Below the pieces are notes generated by a model. That model was not told the origin of the DNA and did no database searches. It saw only the letters and a program-made list of their open reading frames with translations. Of a DNA stretch of 11,276 nucleotides, positions 6,655 through 11,276 are shown one piece after another. Every line of letters starts with the position of its first letter. Position 1 is the first letter of the stretch. A program made the position numbers and the translations under genes. The stretch is taken from the NCBI GenBank assembly GCA_036554605.1, contig DATBMY010000212.1, forward strand, positions 1 to 11,276, written 5' to 3'. This stretch comes from DATBMY01 sp036554605. Its GTDB lineage: Bacteria; Acidobacteriota; Blastocatellia; UBA7656.

Positions 6655-8385
6655 ATGAACATACTTGGCATTTCAGGGCAGGAACGAGACGCCGCGGCCG
6701 CCCTGATACAGGATGGGCGCGTCATTGCCGCAATCGAAGAAGAGAAGCTCTCGCGCATACGCCACATCGGGATTAACTACGCGGGCGGCCTGCCCGATCA
6801 TGCTATAGAGTTCTGCCTGGCGCGCGGCCGCATAAGTTTCGACCAGCTCGACTACGTAGCTTACTACATAGAGCCGCACAGGCTGTTTCACCGCGAGATA
6901 GCTTTCAACTCTTCGCGCGCGACCGCCGCGGCCGAACATTCCGCAATCGGAGAATTCCCGCCGTATTTTGTCGATAGCCTCAATGACCTGAAGCTGCGGC
7001 TTCGCACAAAGGCGATGGTTGAGGAGCGGCTTTCCTCGCGCGGGCGGTTCATTGCCGTGGGCCACCACCTGTCGCACGGAGCGAGCGCTTTTTACACCTC
7101 GGGGTTCGAGCGCGCGGCGGTCATTTCGGTCGACAATCGCGGCGATATGACCTCCGTCGCATTGATGACGGGCGACGGCCACCGGCTTCATACTGGGTCC
7201 GAGTCGCAGTTCCCGAACTCAATCGGGCTCGTCTATAGCTCGGTGACCGAAGCGCTGGGCTTCAATGGCCATAATGACTGCCACAAGACCATGTGGCTAT
7301 CGCCTATGGGCAAGCCGCTCTTCAAAGAGCTTTTCGCCGACATCCTGAGAGTAGACGCGAGAGGGCTGCCTGAGGTCAATAAGGAATACTTCGACCTCTC
7401 GTCCAGGGGCGCGCTCTCGCTTTCGGCGCTCTTTTACGACCGGGCGGGTTTAAAGCCGCGAGCAAGAGGCGACCAGATTGGCAGCAAGCACCGGGACCTG
7501 GCGGCAAGTCTTCAGTCGCACGTAGAGGATGTGCTTTGCGAAGTGGCATCGCGATTGCGCGAGAGTAGCGGCGAGCGCAGTCTCTGCCTGGCCGGAGGGG
7601 TAGCGCTCAACAGCCTTGTAAATGCGGCCCTCGAACGTCGCTCGGGGTACGAGCGCCTTTCCGTGCAACCGGCCGCGGGCAATGCCGGATGTTCCATAGG
7701 GGCCGCGCTCTACGTCTGGCATCAGGTGCTCGATAACACTGAGCGCGTTTATGAAATGCGTCATTGCTTCCTCGGCCCGCAGTTCAATGATGAAGAGATC
7801 AAGAGCGCGCTCGACAACTGCAAGCTCGCCTACGAGTACTTGATGACCGAAGATAAACTCGTCACTGAAGTCGCGCGCTTGCTGGCGGCGCAAAAGATCA
7901 TCGCCTGGTTTCGCGGGCCGATGGAGTTCGGACCCCGGACGCTCGGAGCCCGCAGCATACTCGCTTCGCCGACGACGGAAGTCATGCGCGACAACCTTAA
8001 TACCTACATAAAGCACCGCGAAGAATTTCGCCCCTTCTCGGTCGCGGTGCCGGTCGAGCGTGCGGAAGAGTTTTTCGAGCCCAGCCAGCTGACCGGCTTT
8101 ATACAAGGAGTGAGCACCATACGTGAGAAGGCTCGCGACTTGATCCCGGCCGCGGTATTTGGCGACGGCCTGGTCCGCGTCCATACGGTGGATCGCAGGA
8201 CAAACTCATCATTCTGGAAGCTTCTGACAAGGCTGGGCGAGGCGACCGGCGTGCCGGTGCTGCTAAACACTTCATTCAATCTTTTTGGTGAGCCGGTCGT
8301 CTCTACGCCGCGCGAAGCCGTGCGCGGGTTTTATTGTTCAGGCATCGACGGGCTGGCGATCGGTAATTTCTTGATAAAAAAATAG
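6655..8385 (+). CDS. NodU/TobZ-family O-carbamoyltransferase
   Basis: A 576-residue two-part protein. The N-terminal Kae1-like half begins with a GISGQERDAAAALIQDG stretch and carries HHLSHGASAFY (137-147), whose H137/H141 spacing matches the family metal site. The C-terminal half has AWFRGPMEFGPRTLGARS (417-434) and a closing LLNTSFNLFGEP (536-547). Family members transfer a carbamoyl group from carbamoyl phosphate, via carbamoyl-adenylate, to a sugar hydroxyl in antibiotics, Nod factors or surface glycans. Two conserved stretches differ from what I expect: DNRGD (160-164) in place of the usual DGxGE/D, and KTMWLSPMG (211-219) in place of KVMGLAPYG. The acceptor is unknown; the UDP-sugar epimerase 7 nt downstream suggests a sugar. 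There is no strong ribosome binding site before ATG 6655. The 64-nt gap upstream holds no clear promoter. Confidence 0.9.
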   Translation: MNILGISGQERDAAAALIQDGRVIAAIEEEKLSRIRHIGINYAGGLPDHAIEFCLARGRISFDQLDYVAYYIEPHRLFHREIAFNSSRATAAAEHSAIGEFPPYFVDSLNDLKLRLRTKAMVEERLSSRGRFIAVGHHLSHGASAFYTSGFERAAVISVDNRGDMTSVALMTGDGHRLHTGSESQFPNSIGLVYSSVTEALGFNGHNDCHKTMWLSPMGKPLFKELFADILRVDARGLPEVNKEYFDLSSRGALSLSALFYDRAGLKPRARGDQIGSKHRDLAASLQSHVEDVLCEVASRLRESSGERSLCLAGGVALNSLVNAALERRSGYERLSVQPAAGNAGCSIGAALYVWHQVLDNTERVYEMRHCFLGPQFNDEEIKSALDNCKLAYEYLMTEDKLVTEVARLLAAQKIIAWFRGPMEFGPRTLGARSILASPTTEVMRDNLNTYIKHREEFRPFSVAVPVERAEEFFEPSQLTGFIQGVSTIREKARDLIPAAVFGDGLVRVHTVDRRTNSSFWKLLTRLGEATGVPVLLNTSFNLFGEPVVSTPREAVRGFYCSGIDGLAIGNFLIKK

Positions 8386-8392
8386 GGGACAA

Positions 8393-9346
8393 ATGGGGAA
8401 AACATCATATCTTGTGACCGGCGGCGCGGGCTTCATCGGCAGTCACTTATGCCAGCGGTTGTTAAATGATGGGCACAGGGTCCGCTTGCTCGATAATCTC
8501 TCTACGGGCAAGGAGTCTAACATCTTTGCATTATCCGGCGACCTCGATTTTGTGCGCGGCGACATTCGGGACAAAGAGGTTGTGGCCCGCGCGGTCGAGG
8601 GCGCGGAGGTAGTCTTTCATCAGGCGGCGCTCGGGTCGGTGCCGCGCTCGGTCGAAGACCCGGTCACGACGCACGAAGTGAACATAACGGGCACGCTTAA
8701 TCTTTTTCTTGCGGCGCGAGATGCCGGCGTGCGCCGCGTTGTCTATGCGTCAAGCTCTTCGGTTTATGGTGACAGCGAGGAGCTGCCGAAGCACGAAGGA
8801 ATGATCCCGCAGCCGCTTTCGCCTTACGCGCTGTCGAAACTTGCGGGCGAACACTACGCCTCGGTCTTCAAACGCGTTTATGGATACGAGGTCGTCTCCT
8901 TGAGGTACTTCAACGTATTCGGCCCGCGGCAAGATCCGCAGTCACAGTACGCGGCGGTCGTTCCAAGGTTCGTGACCGCGCTTTTGGAGGGGAAGCCTCC
9001 GACGATCTACGGCGACGGGTTGCAATCTCGCGACTTCACTTATATAGACAATGTCGTCGAGGCAAACCTTCTCGCGGCCAGGGCCGAAGGGGCGGCGGGC
9101 AAGGCGTTCAACGTCGCATGCGGCGGGCGCTTCTCACTACTGGATCTGCTCGCGAGTCTTAAAGAGATCATCGAAACCGACGTTGAGCCCATACACGAAG
9201 AACCGCGCGCGGGCGATGTTCGCGATTCTCAAGCATCCATCTCGGCCGCGGAGCGCGAACTCGGATTCAGCGTAACGGTCGACTTTGAAGAGGGACTGCG
9301 GCGCACCGTCGAGTGGTACCGCAAAGAGGGCTCCGCCGGTCAGTAA
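8393..9346 (+). CDS. NAD-dependent UDP-sugar 4-epimerase (GalE/WbpP-like extended SDR)
   Basis: A 317-residue extended short-chain dehydrogenase. The NAD-binding TGGAGFIGSH (9-18), adenine-ribose-binding D34 in LLDNLSTG, serine motif SSSVYG (121-126) and catalytic Y145-xxx-K149 (SPYALSK) are all present. ALGSVPRSVEDP (79-90) and AGDVRDSQASIS near the C-terminus resemble WbpP/TviC-type UDP-GlcNAc(A) 4-epimerases more than classical GalE, but substrate choice cannot be fixed by eye. It probably supplies an activated hexose or hexosamine for a glycan. The AGGGG at 8384-8388 overlaps the stop of the carbamoyltransferase gene and lies 4 nt from ATG 8393, so the two are very likely co-translated and may act in one pathway. 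It ends in tandem TAA stops, 20 nt before a hairpin terminator. Confidence 0.9.
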   Translation: MGKTSYLVTGGAGFIGSHLCQRLLNDGHRVRLLDNLSTGKESNIFALSGDLDFVRGDIRDKEVVARAVEGAEVVFHQAALGSVPRSVEDPVTTHEVNITGTLNLFLAARDAGVRRVVYASSSSVYGDSEELPKHEGMIPQPLSPYALSKLAGEHYASVFKRVYGYEVVSLRYFNVFGPRQDPQSQYAAVVPRFVTALLEGKPPTIYGDGLQSRDFTYIDNVVEANLLAARAEGAAGKAFNVACGGRFSLLDLLASLKEIIETDVEPIHEEPRAGDVRDSQASISAAERELGFSVTVDFEEGLRRTVEWYRKEGSAGQ

Positions 9347-9369
9347 TAAGAGATTGTAGATGTTGCGAG

Positions 9370-9405
9370 AGCAAAAGTCTGGAGCACCCACTCCAGACTT
9401 TTGCT
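9370..9405. terminator. Bidirectional intrinsic terminator
   Basis: A perfect 15-bp stem (AGCAAAAGTCTGGAG, 9370-9384, with its complement at 9391-9405) closes a 6-nt loop. The A-run in one arm and T-run in the other provide U-rich 3' ends in both directions. It lies between two converging genes: 23 nt after the epimerase stop and 3 nt beyond the deacetylase stop. Confidence 0.85.
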
Positions 9406-9408
9406 TGT

Positions 9409-10344
9409 TCAAGAACAGAGCTTGGTGATGTGCGTCCGCACGGTCTCGCCGAGAGTGTCCAGATTGTAGCCGCCTTCGAGCACCGATACGATGCGGCCTT
9501 CGCAATGCCGGTCGGCCATCTCCATGACCTCGTCGGTCATTTCTCGAAAGTCGCTGTCTTCGAGCAACAGCCCTCCAAGCGGGTCGCCGCGCCTGGAGTC
9601 GAATCCGGCGGAGATTATGATGAGATCTGGCGGAAACCTCTCCTCAATGCACCTTAACGCTTCGGAAAAGAGGTTCCGGTGAACCTCTGACCGCGTGCCT
9701 TCGCTAAGCGGAATGTTGATTGTCGCCCCTTCCCCCTTACCTTCGCCGCGCTCGCCGGCCGTGCCCGTCCCCGGGTAATACGGGTACTGGTGAACAGAGA
9801 AGTATACGACCGTCGGATCGCTATAGAATATATCCTGCGTGCCGTTGCCATGATGAACGTCCCAGTCGATTATTAGCACGCGCTCGGCCCCGTAGTTTGC
9901 TTGCGCGTAGCGAGCGGCGATGGCGGCATTGTTGAAAAGGCAGAACCCCATCGCGCGGCCGATCGTCGCGTGATGGCCAGGCGGGCGCACGAGCGCGAAG
10001 GCATTGTTGTTTGCCTCTTTGAATACGTGATCAACGGCGGTTACCGCCGCGCCCGCCGCGATCCTGGCCACCTCGAAAGATTCCGGGCTTATTACCGTAT
10101 CAAGATCAACGAAAGGAGCGCCCCGGTCGCAAAGATTTCTGAGGTGCTCTATGAGGCGAATGCTGTGGCAGCGCGCGATCTGTTCGTCGCTCGCCGGGTG
10201 CGGCTCTATGTGCTCGACGCGAGACCATAACCAATCATCCGGCTTCAGCGCCGAGAGTATCGCTCGCAACCTTTCAGGGTTTTCGGGATGGTGGCCAGTC
10301 CTGTGCTGCATGAATGCGGGGTTGTATAACAAGGCTGTCGTCAT
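9409..10344 (-). CDS. Histone-deacetylase-family zinc amidohydrolase
   Basis: A 311-residue arginase/deacetylase-fold enzyme that removes acetyl (or similar acyl) groups from lysine or polyamine amines. Active-site motifs are complete: RPPGHHA (120-126, general-base pair H124/H125), WDVHHGNGTQ (161-170, zinc ligands D162 and H164), AGFDS (third ligand D249) and GGY (transition-state tyrosine Y293). The open frame reaches back to an ATG at 10455, but the family N-terminus (short strand, then HHPENPERL at 18-26) begins at ATG 10344, which I chose. GDPLGG (253-258) has leucine where the polyamine deacetylase HDAC10 has a gatekeeper glutamate, so a protein-lysine or small acyl-amine substrate is more likely than acetylpolyamine. 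There is no ribosome binding site before 10344; see the -10 element at 10352-10357. Confidence 0.93.
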   Translation of the reverse strand: MTTALLYNPAFMQHRTGHHPENPERLRAILSALKPDDWLWSRVEHIEPHPASDEQIARCHSIRLIEHLRNLCDRGAPFVDLDTVISPESFEVARIAAGAAVTAVDHVFKEANNNAFALVRPPGHHATIGRAMGFCLFNNAAIAARYAQANYGAERVLIIDWDVHHGNGTQDIFYSDPTVVYFSVHQYPYYPGTGTAGERGEGKGEGATINIPLSEGTRSEVHRNLFSEALRCIEERFPPDLIIISAGFDSRRGDPLGGLLLEDSDFREMTDEVMEMADRHCEGRIVSVLEGGYNLDTLGETVRTHITKLCS

Positions 10345-10351
10345 AATGGGG

Positions 10352-10380
10352 ATTATATAAGAGGATTGGCGTTGAAGAAA
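10352..10380 (-). promoter_or_regulatory. Promoter predicting a nearly leaderless deacetylase transcript
   Basis: On the minus strand a perfect TATAAT (10357-10352) ends 7 nt before the deacetylase ATG at 10344. A weak -35 (TTTCTT, 10380-10375) stands 17 nt upstream. Transcription from this -10 would begin at or within a base or two of the start codon. No Shine-Dalgarno sequence is present between the two. Confidence 0.5.
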
Positions 10381-10405
10381 AAGAGAGAGCGCCAAAGCCT
10401 CACCA

Positions 10406-10441
10406 GGGCATGATGGTAATACCCTCATAACCATCATGCCC
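10406..10441. repeat. 12-bp stem-loop between the permease and deacetylase genes
   Basis: GGGCATGATGGT (10406-10417) and its exact complement (10430-10441) enclose a 12-nt loop. It lies 39 nt past the stop of the permease gene and about 60 nt upstream of the deacetylase start. There is no T-run directly after the stem on the minus strand; a pyrimidine-rich stretch begins about 15 nt later (10390-10376). It may terminate or stabilise the permease mRNA, or act as a protein-binding site. Confidence 0.5.
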
Positions 10442-10480
10442 CGGGCGAAGCTCAATTGCGGCCGGCAGATATTTCCGCCT

Positions 10481-11276
10481 TCACTCGCACCGCAGCGCGT
10501 TCATGGGGTCGGTTCTGGTTGCGCGGCGCGCGGGGATGAAACAGGCCATGAAGGCCACGCAAGCGAGCAGCAGCGGAATCACGGTAAAGGTCAGCGGATC
10601 GGTTGTAGCCACATTGAAAAGCAGGGCCGAAAGCATCACTTTGAGCTGGTAGGTCAAGGCTAAAGCTGTCGCTAACCCTACGATTATCCCGATTGCGGCA
10701 AGCGTCATGCCTTGCCTGAGCACCATTCCGAGCACGTCGCTGGAACTGGCTCCCAGAGCCATTCTTATACCTATCTCGTGCGTCCGCTGCGCGACCGAAT
10801 ACGACATCACGCCGTAGATGCCGACCGCCGCGAGCACAAGCGCGACGCCGGCGAATATGCCCATCAAGAGCATATTGAACCGCTGGCGCGCGACCGATGC
10901 CGAGACTATCTCGTCCATCGACCTGAATTCAGCAACGGGCTGGTCCGGGTCGATCTTGCGTATCTCTCCTTCGACCGCGGCCATGAATCTCATCGGGTCA
11001 TCATTGGTTCGAACGAAGAAGGTCATAAACCCGGTGTCGCTCTGGCGCGCGTGCGGCCAGTAGATGGCGGGCGACGGCTCGGCCTCCATCGACTGGTCTT
11101 TCGTGTCGGCGACTATCCCGATGATCTCGTCCGGAGCGGGCTCCCTGTCCCAATCGATTGTCACGCGCTTACCGAGGGCATTCTCGCCCGGAAAATACTT
11201 GCGCGCGAACGCCTGATTGACAATCATCACGCGGGGGGACAGCCTGGTATCGCGCTCGTCGAACAACCGCCCATCG
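10481..11276 (-). CDS. FtsX/MacB-like permease, acidobacterial duplicated orphan type (C-terminal part only)
   Basis: The last 264 codons of a larger gene, open at the window edge; the family is usually about 800-900 residues. The visible part starts inside the second periplasmic MacB-like domain (GRLFDERDT, then VNQAFARKYFPGENALGKR). It ends with three hydrophobic segments and the FtsX-type features THEIGIRMALGAS and IPARRATRTDPMNALR at the C-terminus. This C-terminal signature is typical of the ADOP permeases expanded in Acidobacteria, which are duplicated MacB-like permeases usually encoded without an adjacent ATPase. Their substrates are unknown; the MacB fold acts as a mechanotransmitter rather than a channel. 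The stop is TGA at 10483-10481. The gene points toward the deacetylase gene but is separated from it by 136 nt with a stem-loop and a separate promoter. Confidence 0.88.
   Translation of the reverse strand, partial: DGRLFDERDTRLSPRVMIVNQAFARKYFPGENALGKRVTIDWDREPAPDEIIGIVADTKDQSMEAEPSPAIYWPHARQSDTGFMTFFVRTNDDPMRFMAAVEGEIRKIDPDQPVAEFRSMDEIVSASVARQRFNMLLMGIFAGVALVLAAVGIYGVMSYSVAQRTHEIGIRMALGASSSDVLGMVLRQGMTLAAIGIIVGLATALALTYQLKVMLSALLFNVATTDPLTFTVIPLLLACVAFMACFIPARRATRTDPMNALRCE

Noticed and set aside
6655..8385. HypF or TsaD identity for the Kae1-like protein
   Set aside because: HypF acylphosphatase and zinc-finger regions are absent, and the length and C-terminal GPRTLGARS motif fit NodU/TobZ carbamoyltransferases.
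10345..10455. 37-residue N-terminal extension of the deacetylase from ATG 10455
   Set aside because: The family N-terminus aligns from the ATG at 10344, the extension covers the stem-loop, and a -10 box lies inside it.
1..11276. tRNA/rRNA genes, CRISPR array, insertion sequence or riboswitch
   Set aside because: No cloverleaf, regularly spaced repeats, transposase or terminal inverted repeats were seen, and the intergenic gaps are too short for large structured leaders.

Overview
The window looks like a chromosomal segment of an Acidobacteriota-type bacterium. The main clue is the partial gene at the right edge. It ends in an FtsX/MacB-like permease C-terminus of the type called acidobacterial duplicated orphan permease (ADOP), and no ATPase gene lies beside it in the window. 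The DNA is moderately GC-rich, yet AUA isoleucine codons are common. There are nine protein genes, no RNA genes and no recognisable mobile element. Coding density is high, and no gene-free stretch exceeds about 200 bases.

Left edge (1-618, minus): a membrane-anchored TlpA/thioredoxin-like protein whose C-terminus runs off the window. It diverges from everything to its right. The 191-bp divergent region holds a good promoter for each direction and a 7-bp inverted repeat between them that could be an operator.

Centre (810-9346, plus): seven co-oriented genes with gaps of 6-64 nt, ending at a strong hairpin terminator. They form three functional groups. (a) DNA repair: a metallo-beta-lactamase/beta-CASP putative exonuclease of the ligase-associated type, a DinB-family protein, and an NAD-dependent DNA ligase (LigA) with an unusual basic insert that contains QASLF, which resembles a beta-clamp-binding motif. 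(b) Polyamine-type ABC import: a PotA-like ATPase and a PotB-like permease, with no PotC or PotD partner here. (c) Glycan or natural-product chemistry: a NodU/TobZ-family carbamoyltransferase with altered motifs, followed by a UDP-sugar 4-epimerase of the GalE/WbpP type.

Right side (minus): a histone-deacetylase-family zinc amidohydrolase converges on the epimerase and shares its terminator. It appears to be transcribed as a nearly leaderless mRNA. A 12-bp stem-loop separates it from the ADOP permease, which runs off the right edge.

The observation most worth following up is the repair group. The LigA insert carries a good match to the bacterial clamp-binding consensus, and the co-transcribed nuclease ends in a similar but weaker peptide. 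This suggests a clamp-tethered end-processing and ligation module. That idea is an inference from short motifs and is untested.
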